Shown here: positions 9,159 through 19,267 of the stretch, one piece after another
Position numbering within the stretch: the first letter of the stretch is position 1
Layout of the letters: every line of letters starts with the position of its first letter
Source of the DNA: Gammaproteobacteria bacterium
Lineage (GTDB): Bacteria > Pseudomonadota > Gammaproteobacteria > Pseudomonadales > Halieaceae
Direction: 5' to 3'
Assembly (NCBI GenBank): GCA_024742415.1
Contig: JANSYN010000004.1
Location: forward strand, 62,001-126,000
DNA length: 64,000 nt
Notes under the pieces: model-generated
The model's database searches: none
The model's input: the letters and a program-made list of their open reading frames with translations, nothing else
What the model was told of the DNA's origin: nothing
Program-made: the position numbers and the translations under genes

Positions 9159-11012
9159 ATGTGTATGAGTAAAGCCTCGTTCCCACGGCGGTTTCTGGCC
9201 GGACTCTGGCGCGGTATCACGCGCGTACGACTGGCGCTGTCCAACCTGCTCTTCATCGCCATGTTGGCATTGATCTATTTCGTTTATGTGGGTGGCGGGC
9301 CGGAGCCCCTGCCTGGCAAGGCAGCCTTGCTGTTGAATATCAGCGGTACGGTGGTTGACCAAAAAACACTGGTAGACCCACTGCAGGCCATTCTTAGCGA
9401 GCCTAGCGCGGCCAATCACCAGGTGCGCCTGCGCGATGTGATTGAGGCCATTGACTTTGCGGCCGCAGATGACGCGATTACGGCGCTGGTAATGGATCTG
9501 GATGCCCTGGTGTATGTGGGAATCAGCAAGAGCCAGGAGATTGTTGCGGCTCTGGAACGGTTTCGCGCCAGCGGCAAACCGATGCTCGCGGTGGGAGACT
9601 ACTACACGCAGGATCAGTACCTGCTGGCCAGTCACGCCGATGAAGTGATTTTGCACCCGCTGGGCGGCGTCGCGCTTGAAGGCTATGGCAGCTATCGAAA
9701 TTACTTCCGCGAAGCACTGGAAAAAGTCAGCGTCAATATGCACGTCTTTCGCGCCGGAGAGAACAAATCTGCGGTAGAGCCGTTTCTGCGCGACGACATG
9801 TCGGACGTCGAAAAGGCCGTGACCAATCGCTGGTTGCGGGATCTCTGGTCCCAGTACACCACCACCGTTGAGCAGCAGCGCAAGCTGGAGGCGGGCGCTG
9901 TGGATGCGTACATCAATCAGTTTGCTGCCAGGCTGGCTGCCCAGTCTGGCGACACAGCCACCACCGCGGTGACCGCGGGATTGGTCGACAGGCTGATGGG
10001 CCGTCAGGAGGCCAACGAATACCTGGCGGATGTTGTCGGTGCCACGGATGACGAGGGCCGTTACGAGGCAGTGGTGTTCGAGCGTTACGTGGCGCGCAAG
10101 CGCCCGCTGTCGCTCACCGGGCCAGAGGGCGACCGCGTTGCGGTGATCACGGCTGCGGGCAACATCATGCCGGGTGAACAGCCGCCAGGAAGCATCGGTG
10201 GGGATTCACTGGCACGCCTGATTCGCGATACCGCCAAGGCCGAGGGCGTAAAGGCGATTGTGCTGCGTATCAACAGTGGCGGTGGCAGCATGTTTGCCTC
10301 CGAGCTGATCCGCCAGGAGGTGATCAGGGTAACCGAGCAAGACATCCCCCTGGTGGTCTCGATGGGGTCTGTCGCGGCGTCCGGCGGCTACTTCATTGCG
10401 GCACCGGCCGACGAGATTTGGGCCACACAGGGCTCGCTCACCGGCAGCATCGGCGTGTTCGCAGCGTTTCCCACGTTTGAGGACTTGCTCGGCCGCCTTG
10501 GCGTCTACACTGACGGCGTGGGCACCACGGAACTGGCGGGTTCCCTGCGTCCTGACAGGCCGCTGAATCCGGAACTGCGCAAGGCGTTTGATAGCTCTGT
10601 GGAGTTTGCCTATGACACCTTTCTTGGCATTGTTGCCCAAGGGCGCGATATGCCCAAGGCCGAGGTTGATGCCATAGGGCAGGGCAAGGTGTGGAGTGCC
10701 CAGGATGCGCTGGACAACGGCCTCGTCGATAAGCTGGGTGGCCTCGAACAGGCCATCGCTTCTGCGGCGGCAATGGCAGGCCTTGAAGATTATGAGGTGG
10801 ACTACGTGGAGCTGCCGCTATCGCCGCGCGACCAGTTGCTCAAGCAGTTGGCCAACCGTGCGGCACAGTCAGGCTGGATTGACGTGAACGCTGCCAACGG
10901 CGTCATGGAACGCCTGCTCGAACCCCTGCGCGAGGCCGCGCAAGAGTTGCAAATGCTGCAGGATCCTGGGCATCTTTACCTGCGCTGCCTGGCCTGCGCT
11001 AACGTGCGCTAG
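9159..11012 (+). CDS. sppA: Signal peptide peptidase SppA, 67 kDa type
   Basis: Membrane-anchored serine protease that degrades released signal peptides. One N-terminal transmembrane helix (about residues 25-44) is followed by two tandem SppA domains. In the first domain FRAGENKSAVEPFLRDDM supplies the general-base lysine K203. In the second, SMGSVAASGGYF supplies the nucleophile S408, matching the known Lys209/Ser409 dyad of the E. coli enzyme. At 617 residues it is the long two-domain form. ATG 9159 or ATG 9165, two codons later, could be used, with AAAGGA upstream of both. Confidence 0.95.
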   Translation: MCMSKASFPRRFLAGLWRGITRVRLALSNLLFIAMLALIYFVYVGGGPEPLPGKAALLLNISGTVVDQKTLVDPLQAILSEPSAANHQVRLRDVIEAIDFAAADDAITALVMDLDALVYVGISKSQEIVAALERFRASGKPMLAVGDYYTQDQYLLASHADEVILHPLGGVALEGYGSYRNYFREALEKVSVNMHVFRAGENKSAVEPFLRDDMSDVEKAVTNRWLRDLWSQYTTTVEQQRKLEAGAVDAYINQFAARLAAQSGDTATTAVTAGLVDRLMGRQEANEYLADVVGATDDEGRYEAVVFERYVARKRPLSLTGPEGDRVAVITAAGNIMPGEQPPGSIGGDSLARLIRDTAKAEGVKAIVLRINSGGGSMFASELIRQEVIRVTEQDIPLVVSMGSVAASGGYFIAAPADEIWATQGSLTGSIGVFAAFPTFEDLLGRLGVYTDGVGTTELAGSLRPDRPLNPELRKAFDSSVEFAYDTFLGIVAQGRDMPKAEVDAIGQGKVWSAQDALDNGLVDKLGGLEQAIASAAAMAGLEDYEVDYVELPLSPRDQLLKQLANRAAQSGWIDVNAANGVMERLLEPLREAAQELQMLQDPGHLYLRCLACANVR

Positions 11013-11150
11013 CTGGCGATGCTCCAGGTTGTTGCCCTGGCCGTAATCACCGCGAGCATTGTTACAGGTAGCGACTGCGCGCCACCCCGTTGCCACCCGG
11101 TGACATGTGGGCGCTAATTCTGGGCACTTCATCATGCCATGCAGCGTGGG

Positions 11151-14100
11151 TCAGCTTTGCCCGACGGCGACGTCCCTGTCGGCATCGCCATGGTGACTTG
11201 TGCGGTCGGCACTTGCGTGGCGCGCTGCCCACCAGCTCGTCAAATCATCCAGTATCATATACAGGCTGGGAATCAACAGCAGGGTGATGACCGTTGCGAA
11301 GACGATGCCAAAGGCCAGCGAGATTGCCATGGGGATCATCTGCTCGGCCTGCAGTGAACGCTCCATCAGCATCGGCACCAGGCCGAAGAAAGTGGTGAGG
11401 GACGTCAGCAGTATGGCGCGAAAACGGCGGATTCCCGATTCCACGACTGCCGTGTAACGGTCCTTGCCCTCGGCGATCGCGCGGTTAACGAAGTCCACGA
11501 GGATCAGACTGTCGTTCACTACAACGCCGCTCAGTGCAATAACCCCCAGCAGCGACATCATGCTTAGCGGATACCCCATCACCCAGTGCCCGAAGACCGC
11601 GCCAATCATGCCAAAGGGAATCACCCCCATGATAATCAGCGGCTGCAGATAGGATTTGGTGGGTACCGCCAGCAGCGCATAGATGCCAAATAGCGACAGG
11701 GCAAACCCGACGATCATGCTGAAGGCCATTTTCGCTTCTTCATCGGCAGCGCCGGAGATTGCGTAGCTCAGGCCGGGATATTTCTCCAGCAGCCGGGGCA
11801 ACACGTTTTTTTCGATATCGCTGAGCACGGCCCCGGGTTCGACCTGTTGCTTGTTGACCTCTGCAGTGACCTCAGCAGCGCGCTGGTAGTTGATGCGCGT
11901 GGCTTTGAGCAGGCCCTGCTTGACCTCCAGTTTTGCCACGGTTTCAAATGGAACCTCGTCGCCGGCCGGGGTGCGAATATACATATTGTTCAGGCTGTTG
12001 ACGTTCTCGCGGTCTTCCTTGGGATAGCGCACCATGACTTTGATTTCATCGATGCCACGCTGCACGCGCTGCGCTTCTGCGCCGTAGAACGCGTGTCTGA
12101 CCTGTGTGCCAAGGTCAAAGCGCGTCAGCCCCAGGCTCTCTGCTTCGGGCAGGATGTCCAGGTGGAATTCATCCGCACTGTCGGAGGCGCCATTGCGAAT
12201 GTCGTAGAGGCCCTCGTAGTGGCGCATTGCCGTCTCCAGCTCTGCCGCTGCCTCGCGCAGTGTGTCCGGGTTGTTGTGCATTAAGTCAAAGGCCACCGGC
12301 GGCCCGAATGATGGCCCGTCGTTACTCTTGATGGAAAAGACCTCTGCCCCGTGTATCTGGCCGACGGTGTCCAGCCAGCGCTGCTGGATCTCACGCGTGG
12401 ATACGCTGCGCTGTTCTTCCTTGGTCAGCTCGACGTCGATGCGGCCGTTGATGCGCTGGAAGCCGTACACGGCCATGTGCTCCAGTAGTTTTTCCTGGCG
12501 ACCGGTTTCCTGGCGGTATTGCGCTTCCATGGTGCCAAAAGCGCGCGCCACCTCGGTGATCGCGGCGAAGGTGCGTTCCTCTGGGATGCCCTGGGACATG
12601 CGCAGTTCAACCGACAGAAACTCTCCAGGCGTGTCCGGCGCCAGCACGGTGCGCACAATTCCCCCGGCGAGAAGCCCGGAAGACAGGATCAGCAACGATA
12701 CAAAAACCGCAAGCGTCATGTAGCGATTGCGAATACACGCCAGGATGGCGGGCCGGTAACGCTGTTCGACCAGGTTGCGCAGGGCGCGGTTGATCGCTTC
12801 CTGTACATGGTCGATTTTCAACAGTAGTCGGTTGCGCGTCGGTTTCGAGTGTGCCAGGTGCGCTGGCAGAATCCACTTCGACTCGACCAGGGAAAACGCC
12901 AGGCAGAGAATCACAACCCAACCGCAGGCCGCCGGGAAGGAACCAAATACACCGGCAACGAAGAGTGTGGGCAGAAACGCCATGATGGTCGTGAGCACGC
13001 CAAAGGTGGCAGGCGTGGAGACGCGGTAAACACCGTCCACGACGGCATCCACACTGTGCCCCTTGGCCTCGGTTTCGGAGTACGCGCTTTCACCAATGAT
13101 GATCGCGTCATCCACGACGATACCCAGTACAAGTATGAAGCCAAAGATGCTGATCATATTCAGGCTGGCGTCAATGTATGGCGTATTGATCAGCGTCATT
13201 GCGCCAAGGAAGCACACTGGAATCCCGAGCATCACCCAGAAGGCCAGTTTTATCTCCAGGAACAGGGCCAGTATGACGAACACCAGCAACGCACCCATCG
13301 CCAGGTTCTTGACCATCATGCCCAGGCGACCCTTGAGGTAATAGGTGCTGTCGAACCACAGGTCGAGTTTGACGCCCTCGGGGAGCGAGCCACGCATCTC
13401 TTCGACGTAGGCCTTGGCAGCATCGGCGGTCTTGATGATGTCCTGTTTGCCCATCGCGAAGACGTTGATACCCAGTGAGTATTTGCCGTTGAACATGGCA
13501 AAACCGGCGCCGTCCACGAAGCCGTCTCCGACGGTAGCGATGTCGCCCAGCATCAGGCGCGTGCCGTCTGGCCAGGTACGCAGCACGATGTTTTCGAAGT
13601 CCTGCTGCACGTAGGCCTGGCCGACGGTGCGCAGCATGATCTCGCCGTTATCAGTGCGCACGGACCCGGCGGGAAGATCCAGTGACGATGCAGCAATAAT
13701 ATTGGCCACTTCGCCCAGGGTCAGGTGGTACTCGCGCAGCTGTTGCTCGGAAATTTCAATACTGATTTCGTAGTCGCGTGCCCCGATCACCGAGGCGGCC
13801 GATATATCTGGATAGGTGAGCAGGTCGCGGCGCACGCTGTCTGCCAGCGATTTCATGCTGCGTTCGCCGATGTCGCCGGACAGCTGTAGCGTGAGTGCCG
13901 GAAACAGCAATTCCGGCTGGCTGATGATGGGTTTCTCGGCCTCTTCCGGGAAGTGGGCAATGCCGTCCACACGGTTTTGCACATCATCGAGCAGTTTCGA
14001 CAGATCAGCGCCGTCCAATGGCTCGATCATTATGGTGGCGGCGGATTCAAAGGCGTCAGATTCCACGCGCTTGATGCCCTCAAGATCGTTGATGGCCTCT

Positions 14101-14324
14101 TCGATTTTCAGGACCACGCCTTGTTCGACTTCTTCTGGCGCGGCACCGGGATAGACGATGTCTATCCAGACCAGGTTGATATCGAAGGCCGGGAACATGG
14201 CGCGCTGGATACTCAGTGCCGAGCCCAGCCCCGTGGTGATGATGATAAGCATCAACAGGTTCGCCGCGACCGGGTTACGGGCGAACCAGGCGATAATACC
14301 TTTGCGTGGGGTGGGCGTTTGCAT
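11151..14324 (-). CDS. RND-family efflux transporter, AcrB-like inner membrane pump
   Basis: Proton-driven export pump of 1057 residues. It has an N-terminal helix (NLLMLIIITTGLGSALSIQ), the porter-domain opening YPGAAPEEVEQGVVLKIEEAI, and the TM4 proton-relay pair in ILVLGIVVDDAIIIGES. A second half repeats the architecture, with TM10-12 around GVIALSGVVVNDSLILVDFVN. The start ATG overlaps the stop of the adaptor gene by one base (TAATG), so the two form an operon. No outer-membrane channel gene is next to it, so a TolC-type partner must be elsewhere. The exported compounds cannot be predicted. Confidence 0.92.
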   Translation of the reverse strand: MQTPTPRKGIIAWFARNPVAANLLMLIIITTGLGSALSIQRAMFPAFDINLVWIDIVYPGAAPEEVEQGVVLKIEEAINDLEGIKRVESDAFESAATIMIEPLDGADLSKLLDDVQNRVDGIAHFPEEAEKPIISQPELLFPALTLQLSGDIGERSMKSLADSVRRDLLTYPDISAASVIGARDYEISIEISEQQLREYHLTLGEVANIIAASSLDLPAGSVRTDNGEIMLRTVGQAYVQQDFENIVLRTWPDGTRLMLGDIATVGDGFVDGAGFAMFNGKYSLGINVFAMGKQDIIKTADAAKAYVEEMRGSLPEGVKLDLWFDSTYYLKGRLGMMVKNLAMGALLVFVILALFLEIKLAFWVMLGIPVCFLGAMTLINTPYIDASLNMISIFGFILVLGIVVDDAIIIGESAYSETEAKGHSVDAVVDGVYRVSTPATFGVLTTIMAFLPTLFVAGVFGSFPAACGWVVILCLAFSLVESKWILPAHLAHSKPTRNRLLLKIDHVQEAINRALRNLVEQRYRPAILACIRNRYMTLAVFVSLLILSSGLLAGGIVRTVLAPDTPGEFLSVELRMSQGIPEERTFAAITEVARAFGTMEAQYRQETGRQEKLLEHMAVYGFQRINGRIDVELTKEEQRSVSTREIQQRWLDTVGQIHGAEVFSIKSNDGPSFGPPVAFDLMHNNPDTLREAAAELETAMRHYEGLYDIRNGASDSADEFHLDILPEAESLGLTRFDLGTQVRHAFYGAEAQRVQRGIDEIKVMVRYPKEDRENVNSLNNMYIRTPAGDEVPFETVAKLEVKQGLLKATRINYQRAAEVTAEVNKQQVEPGAVLSDIEKNVLPRLLEKYPGLSYAISGAADEEAKMAFSMIVGFALSLFGIYALLAVPTKSYLQPLIIMGVIPFGMIGAVFGHWVMGYPLSMMSLLGVIALSGVVVNDSLILVDFVNRAIAEGKDRYTAVVESGIRRFRAILLTSLTTFFGLVPMLMERSLQAEQMIPMAISLAFGIVFATVITLLLIPSLYMILDDLTSWWAARHASADRTSHHGDADRDVAVGQS

Positions 14325-15598
14325 TAACCGTCCGAGCGGCCGGCGTCGGCGGCGACCGCCGCCGTGGCGTCCTGCACAACTTCAGGTGTTGCAGTGCCGG
14401 CGGCGCCTGTCAGGTCCAGCTCGTTGCTGGGTGTGCTGGAGTGAATGATGACCTCGGCGGTGTCGAACGAGCTGTCGAGCGTGGTGAGGGATACCCGATC
14501 ACCCTCATTCAGCCCGGCGCTGACGTACACGATATCGCCGCCGGCGCGCAGCAGGCTGACCTTGCGATTACGCAATCGGGAGTTTTCATCCACCACCCAC
14601 ACGTAGTTACCTGCACGAATGACGTAGCGTGGCAGGCGCACAATGTCGTGCAGCTCCCTGCCCTGGATATTGGCATTGACGAAGGTGCCGATGCGCAGCT
14701 GTTCAGCGCTGGGGTCAAGAATGCCGTAGGGGTCTTCCACCCGGGCAACGGCGTACAGGGCGCGCGAGCGCTCGTCAAACACACCCTCGGTGCGATGTAG
14801 CGTTGCCTTCCAGTGCTTGAGATCTCCGCCGACATCCGTGTACAGATCGATAGGGGCGCCCTGGTCGGTACCGCCCACGCCGGGCAGCTCCAGGTACTCC
14901 AGCCGGCTCTGGGGGATCGGCAGGCGAATTTCAGCCGACTCGATGGAGAAGATATCCGCCAGCGGACTGCCGGGCGACACGAATTGCCCCAGGTCGCTGT
15001 GCTTGGCGCGAATGAGTGCATTGTAGGGTGCGCGAATAATGGTTCTGTCGAGATTGTCGCGGGCTGTGTCGAGGTCAGCCTGCGCTGCCAGCAGTTGTGC
15101 CTGCGCCTGCTCCAGCTGCGGCTTGCGCAGGTACAAGTCCTTGGCCTGTTGGCTGCGCTGGCTGCCAGCGGGGAGTTTTTCCCATTCGCGCTGGGCGACC
15201 TGTGCGCGACCCTGCTCTTGTGCCAGTGCGCTCTCGGCGGATTCCACCGCCGCCTGGGCGCGTAGCAGGCTGGTTTGGTAGTCGCGCGGGTCAATGCGCA
15301 TGAGGATTTCGTCCGCTGCGACAAAACCGCCCACATTAAACGCCGGGGAGACCTCGATGACGCGACCCTGTACCTCGGACATCAACGAGGATTGACGCAG
15401 CGGGCTGACCGTTCCCTGCGCCTGTACTTCAATGGTGATGTTCTCTTTGACGACTTCGGCAACGTCAACCGAGACGGGTTGGTACTTCGGGTCGGCGATC
15501 TGGGTGTCCGGCCGATTCAGAAAGAGTAAAAAGGTGACCGATACCGCAAAAGCCATCAGCGCGATCGAAATCAGAATTTGTTTTTTCGTGGATGCCAC
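14324..15598 (-). CDS. RND efflux periplasmic adaptor subunit (membrane fusion protein)
   Basis: Periplasmic adaptor of 424 residues linking the RND pump to an outer-membrane channel. A single N-terminal anchor helix (residues 8-26) is followed by a lipoyl half (VEVQAQGTV-type, then GRVIEVSPAFNVGGFV). A long Ala/Gln-rich coiled-coil hairpin covers about residues 112-175. The second lipoyl half reads TIIRAPYNALIRAKHSDLGQFV, and beta-barrel and membrane-proximal domains follow. The C-terminus is Ala/Thr-rich and disordered. It is translationally coupled to the pump gene downstream. Confidence 0.92.
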   Translation of the reverse strand: MASTKKQILISIALMAFAVSVTFLLFLNRPDTQIADPKYQPVSVDVAEVVKENITIEVQAQGTVSPLRQSSLMSEVQGRVIEVSPAFNVGGFVAADEILMRIDPRDYQTSLLRAQAAVESAESALAQEQGRAQVAQREWEKLPAGSQRSQQAKDLYLRKPQLEQAQAQLLAAQADLDTARDNLDRTIIRAPYNALIRAKHSDLGQFVSPGSPLADIFSIESAEIRLPIPQSRLEYLELPGVGGTDQGAPIDLYTDVGGDLKHWKATLHRTEGVFDERSRALYAVARVEDPYGILDPSAEQLRIGTFVNANIQGRELHDIVRLPRYVIRAGNYVWVVDENSRLRNRKVSLLRAGGDIVYVSAGLNEGDRVSLTTLDSSFDTAEVIIHSSTPSNELDLTGAAGTATPEVVQDATAAVAADAGRSDG

Positions 15599-15792
15599 GG
15601 CAGTTACCGGTAGTGGTCCGAGTGAGGGCGATCAAACGTGATGCGCCGGTGTAGCGAAGGCGGACGATGAGCAAATATCAAGGCGGGCAGTCTACCACAG
15701 CACGGCTGGCGGAAACTGTGAAATACTTGTAATGAAGCGCTGCGCAGCCCGGTGGTGAAACCGTCCCGGGCGCGCGAGCAGGAGGCCGTTGG

Positions 15793-16620
15793 CTACTGTG
15801 GCTGGGGAATATGGACATCCATCTGGGGGTAGGGGATGCTCAGTCCTTCCTCGTCGAAGCGCAGTTTGACGGTCTCGGTGGTATCCCACATCACCGCCCA
15901 GTAGTCCGGGGAATTCACCCAGGGGCGTACCAGGAAGTTAACGCTGGAATCGGCCAGCTCACCCAGTGCGATCACCGGTGCCGGCTCTGCAAGTACACGC
16001 TCGTCCGCGGCGATAATGTCTTCCAGCAGCTTCTTGGCCTTGAGCAGGTCATCGTCATAGGAAATGCCAAACACCATGTCGACGCGGCGGGTATCGCGCG
16101 CCGAGAAGTTGGTGATGTTGTTACTGATGATCGCACCATTGGGTACGATGATTTCCTTGTTGTCCGGGGTGGTCATGGTCGTCGTGAAAATGCTGATGTT
16201 GTCGACAACGCCGGTAGCGCCTCCAGCCTCTACAAAATCACCCTTGGTGAAGGGCCGGAAGATAATGAGCATGACGCCGGAGGCCAGATTGGACAGCGAA
16301 TCCTGCAATGACAAGCCTATGGCAAGGCCCGCCGCACCCAACAGGGCGACCAGTGAAGTAGTGTCGATACCCAGCTGGCTCAATGCCGCGACGATCACAA
16401 ACAGCAGCAGCACCCAGCGCAGAATGCTCGTCAGGAAACCGACCAGTATTTCGTCCATACCACGCGAGGCGAGGACCTTCTTGATCCCGCCGACGACCAT
16501 CGACACCACCATGCGGCCGATGATGAAGATGACCAGCGCCAGGATGATTTTCGTCCCCCAGGGAATGGCGTAGTCCTGTATCAGCGTGGCGGCATCAATA
16601 TTCTGAATAAAATCGTTCAT
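15793..16620 (-). CDS. mscS: Small-conductance mechanosensitive channel, MscS family
   Basis: Inner-membrane channel that opens under hypo-osmotic tension. The 275-residue protein has three N-terminal transmembrane helices. The pore helix TM3 lies around LVALLGAAGLAIGLSLQDSL, with the Ala/Gly packing pattern of MscS. It then has the beta domain (FRPFTKGDFVEAGGATGVVDNI and VPNGAIISNNITNFS, the family signature) and a mixed C-terminal domain ending in IPYPQMDVHIPQPQ. Length and order match E. coli MscS. It precedes the adaptor/pump operon on the same strand with a 190-bp gap, so co-transcription is uncertain. Confidence 0.95.
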   Translation of the reverse strand: MNDFIQNIDAATLIQDYAIPWGTKIILALVIFIIGRMVVSMVVGGIKKVLASRGMDEILVGFLTSILRWVLLLFVIVAALSQLGIDTTSLVALLGAAGLAIGLSLQDSLSNLASGVMLIIFRPFTKGDFVEAGGATGVVDNISIFTTTMTTPDNKEIIVPNGAIISNNITNFSARDTRRVDMVFGISYDDDLLKAKKLLEDIIAADERVLAEPAPVIALGELADSSVNFLVRPWVNSPDYWAVMWDTTETVKLRFDEEGLSIPYPQMDVHIPQPQ

Positions 16621-16792
16621 TTGAAAGCTCTCTGGTTAGTGAGGTAGTGTCAGATTTGTCGGGGAGTTGCACTGCAGTGGTTAAGATAGCGAACAATGCG
16701 CGATTTACAAAATCTTGAACCGGCCGAAATGTGAGTCCGGGTGCGCCGGTGCTATAGTGGCCGCCTGTTGTCGGCGTTACCGGAGGAAGCCT

Positions 16793-17248
16793 GTGCCAAC
16801 TGAATTCAACAACCCCGCCGCTCTGCTTGAAGCGGTCGGCAAATCACTGGGCCATAGCGACTGGCTGGAAATAGACCAGGAGCGTATCAACCAGTTCGCC
16901 GATGCAACGGGCGATCACCAGTGGATACATGTAGACCCGGAGAAAGCTGCCGCGGGGCCCTATGGCAAAACAATTGCCCATGGCTACCTAACGCTGTCGC
17001 TCGCCAACCTGTTCCTGCCGCAGATTATGCAGGTGAACAATACCTCCATGGGCGTCAACTATGGCTGCGAGAAAGTACGTTTTCCCGCCGCCGTTCCTGT
17101 GGGCAGCCGCATTCGCGGCAGTGGCGAGGTAGTCAGTGCGCAAGAGGTGAAGGGAGGCGTGCAGGTCGTTGTCAGGATGACCATTGAAATCGAAGGCAGC
17201 GAGAGGCCCGCTTGCGTGATCGACACAATCAGCCGCTTCTTTGCGTGA
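16793..17248 (+). CDS. MaoC-family (R)-specific enoyl-CoA hydratase
   Basis: Single hot-dog-domain hydratase of 151 residues, expected to add water to trans-2-enoyl-CoA. The hydratase motif FADATGDHQWIHVDPEKA contains the catalytic Asp/His pair (D41, H46), followed by PYGKTIAHGYLTLSL, the standard MaoC consensus. GTG 16793 was chosen because GGAGG lies six bases upstream. An ATG further upstream at 16715 would add 26 residues without family similarity. It sits at the head of a fatty-acyl and thiolase gene neighbourhood. Candidate roles are beta-oxidation side routes or PHA precursor supply. Confidence 0.9.
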   Translation: MPTEFNNPAALLEAVGKSLGHSDWLEIDQERINQFADATGDHQWIHVDPEKAAAGPYGKTIAHGYLTLSLANLFLPQIMQVNNTSMGVNYGCEKVRFPAAVPVGSRIRGSGEVVSAQEVKGGVQVVVRMTIEIEGSERPACVIDTISRFFA

Positions 17249-17286
17249 GGCCGGTGACACCCCGGCAATGCTGGCGAATCTGCTAG

Positions 17287-18009
17287 ATGATTGAAACCAG
17301 CGACAAGGTCGAACCGGTCTACCCGTCAGCCACGGTGGTGCTGGTGCGCGACGCAGCAGACGGTCTCGAAGTGCTGTTGGTGCAGCGCGCCAATGCGGTT
17401 CAGCACATGGGGGGCATGTGGGTGTTTCCCGGGGGCAAGGTCGATGAAGCGGATTACCCGCAGGATCGCGACCCTTACGGGGCTGCCGTGAATGCGGCGA
17501 TTCGCGAGACCATGGAGGAGGCCGGGGTTACCGTCAGCGCAGACCAGCTCGTCTTTCTGTCGCACTGGACCACGCCTGAAGGTGCCCGCAAACGCTTTGC
17601 CACCTGGTTTTTCCTCACTATTTTGGAGGACGACCAGAGCGTGGCGGTAGACGGGGGAGAAATCGCCAGGCATCGCTGGGTCAGCCCCGCACAGGCGTTG
17701 CGCGAGTGCGCGGATGCCGCGCATCCCTTGCGTCTGATGCCGCCCACCTACGTGAGCCTCCTGGAACTGCAGGACTGCCGGGATTGCGACCAGGCGCGTC
17801 GCCAGTGCACCGCCAGCTCGCCACTGCACTACGCGCCGCGAATGGTAGCTGCTGAGGGTGGGATCTGCTTCCTCTACGCCGGCGATGTCGATTACGACGC
17901 GGCGTTGCAGGAGGAAGGCGTCGAACACAAGCGGCTGCAAGACGCTGACGCGCCGCAGCATCGCCTGTACATGGTCAACGACACACTCGAGTATATTCGC
18001 AGGGTCTGA
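17287..18009 (+). CDS. Nudix hydrolase, NUDT19/NUDT7-like
   Basis: Nudix pyrophosphatase of 240 residues. The Nudix box is split: WVFPGGKVDEAD (residues 45-56) is separated by an insertion from AAIRETMEEAGV (70-81), which carries the REx2EE metal ligands. The same insertion occurs in NUDT19-type acyl-CoA diphosphatases, and the context of acyl-CoA genes suggests a CoA-ester substrate; this is inference. The C-terminal half is rich in Cys and Asp (LQDCRDCDQARRQC), a possible metal site. It starts at ATG 17287. Confidence 0.82.
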   Translation: MIETSDKVEPVYPSATVVLVRDAADGLEVLLVQRANAVQHMGGMWVFPGGKVDEADYPQDRDPYGAAVNAAIRETMEEAGVTVSADQLVFLSHWTTPEGARKRFATWFFLTILEDDQSVAVDGGEIARHRWVSPAQALRECADAAHPLRLMPPTYVSLLELQDCRDCDQARRQCTASSPLHYAPRMVAAEGGICFLYAGDVDYDAALQEEGVEHKRLQDADAPQHRLYMVNDTLEYIRRV

Positions 18010-18025
18010 GAGCGCTGCGGTACCT

Positions 18026-18047
18026 GCCCAGTCTGGGCTTATTTTTT
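18026..18047 (+). terminator. Candidate intrinsic terminator after the Nudix gene
   Basis: GCCCA-GTC-TGGGC followed by TTATTTTTT lies 16 bases after the Nudix stop, oriented for plus-strand transcription. The stem is only 5 bp and it overlaps the stop codon of the convergent thiolase gene. Confidence 0.5.
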
Positions 18048-19226
18048 CACAATCACCGAACTACCGTGACCAAACAGGCCCTGGTTGGCGGTGATACCCA
18101 CGGTGGCACCCTCCACCTGGCGATCGCCCGCCTCGCCGCGCAGCTGCCAGGTCAGCTCACAGACCTGCGCCAGTGCCTGGGCCGGCACTGCCTCACCAAA
18201 GCAGGCCAGGCCGCCAGAAACGTTGACCGGGATACGCCCACCCACAGCGGTATCGCCGGCGCGTAGCAGGCCGGCGGCCTCGCCACGCGGGCACAGCTGA
18301 AGATCTTCTATCCAGTCCAGTTCCAGGGCTGTTGACAGGTCATAGACCTCGGCCAGTGAGACATCTTCAGGCCCGATACCGGCCTCCTCGTAGGCCTTGA
18401 CGGGAATGCTTGCCCGGTAGGCCTGGGCTTCAACGCCGGCCGCTGCAGCAGAATCGGTTGCAATGTCTGGCATCTCGACCACACCACTGGCAAACGTCGG
18501 TGTGACGGTGGAAATCGCAGCAACGCGCGGTGCATTGCCTTTGCCGATTTTTTTCGCATACTCCAGGCTCGATACGATCAGGGCGGCGCCGCCATCACTG
18601 GTCGCACAGATGTCCATGAGGCGCAGTGGGTCGGCCACCATGGCTGAGGCGGCGACATCCTCGGCGCTGAAGGCTTTGCGGTAGCGCGCACGAGGGTTTT
18701 TGCTGCCGATCCGCGAGTTCTTGACCTTGACGGCGGCAAAGTCATCCAGCGTGTCGCCGTAGAGATCCATACGCCGCCGGGCATACAGGGCAAAATAGGT
18801 AGGGTTGGTGATGCCCAGGTAAAAGCGCACCCAGTCCGGGTCTTCCGGACGATAACCCTTGGCAGGTGCCAGGAAACCCTTGGGCGTGGTGTCTGCACCG
18901 ACGACCAGCGCAACCTCGCACTCGCCGGCCAGTATTTTATTGCGTGCCGCTGCCAGTGCCTGTGAACCGGATGCGCAGGCAGCGTAAGAGGTATTGACCT
19001 CGGCACCTTGCCATCCCAGGGCCTGGGCAAAGGTAGCACCAGCGACATAGCCAGGGTAACCGCAGCGGATGGTGGCCCCGCCCGAGACAAAGCCTACATC
19101 GCGCCAGGACACACCGGCATCGGCCAGTGCTTCGCGAGCGGCGGCGACGCCGTACTCGACAAAATTATGCCCCCACTTGCCCCAGGGGTGCATGCCGGCA
19201 CCGAGAATCGCGATTTCGTTAGCCAT
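18039..19226 (-). CDS. Thiolase-superfamily protein (SCP2/lipid-transfer type)
   Basis: A 395-residue thiolase-fold enzyme. The nucleophile is C84 in NTSYAACASGSQA. The usual GHP motif near the C-terminus is replaced by GGLACFGEAVPAQA (from G338), and the final catalytic Cys loop is replaced by NQGLFGHGSS (H387). This is the lipid-transfer-protein subgroup that works with a DUF35 partner, including thiolases and steroid side-chain retro-aldolases. The DUF35 gene lies 41 bases upstream on the same strand. Cleavage of a branched or steroidal acyl-CoA is likely, but a classical acetyl-CoA thiolase reaction cannot be assumed because the usual base residues differ. Confidence 0.88.
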   Translation of the reverse strand: MANEIAILGAGMHPWGKWGHNFVEYGVAAAREALADAGVSWRDVGFVSGGATIRCGYPGYVAGATFAQALGWQGAEVNTSYAACASGSQALAAARNKILAGECEVALVVGADTTPKGFLAPAKGYRPEDPDWVRFYLGITNPTYFALYARRRMDLYGDTLDDFAAVKVKNSRIGSKNPRARYRKAFSAEDVAASAMVADPLRLMDICATSDGGAALIVSSLEYAKKIGKGNAPRVAAISTVTPTFASGVVEMPDIATDSAAAAGVEAQAYRASIPVKAYEEAGIGPEDVSLAEVYDLSTALELDWIEDLQLCPRGEAAGLLRAGDTAVGGRIPVNVSGGLACFGEAVPAQALAQVCELTWQLRGEAGDRQVEGATVGITANQGLFGHGSSVIVKK

Positions 19227-19267
19227 AGATCGTTAGCTCCGGGGTTCTGTCAGGCAGTGGTTTGTGT

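Noticed and set aside
12849-13478. 209-codon frame antisense to the RND pump
   Set aside because: His/Gln/Asp-rich translation typical of a shadow frame. The pump's conserved helices lie on the minus strand.
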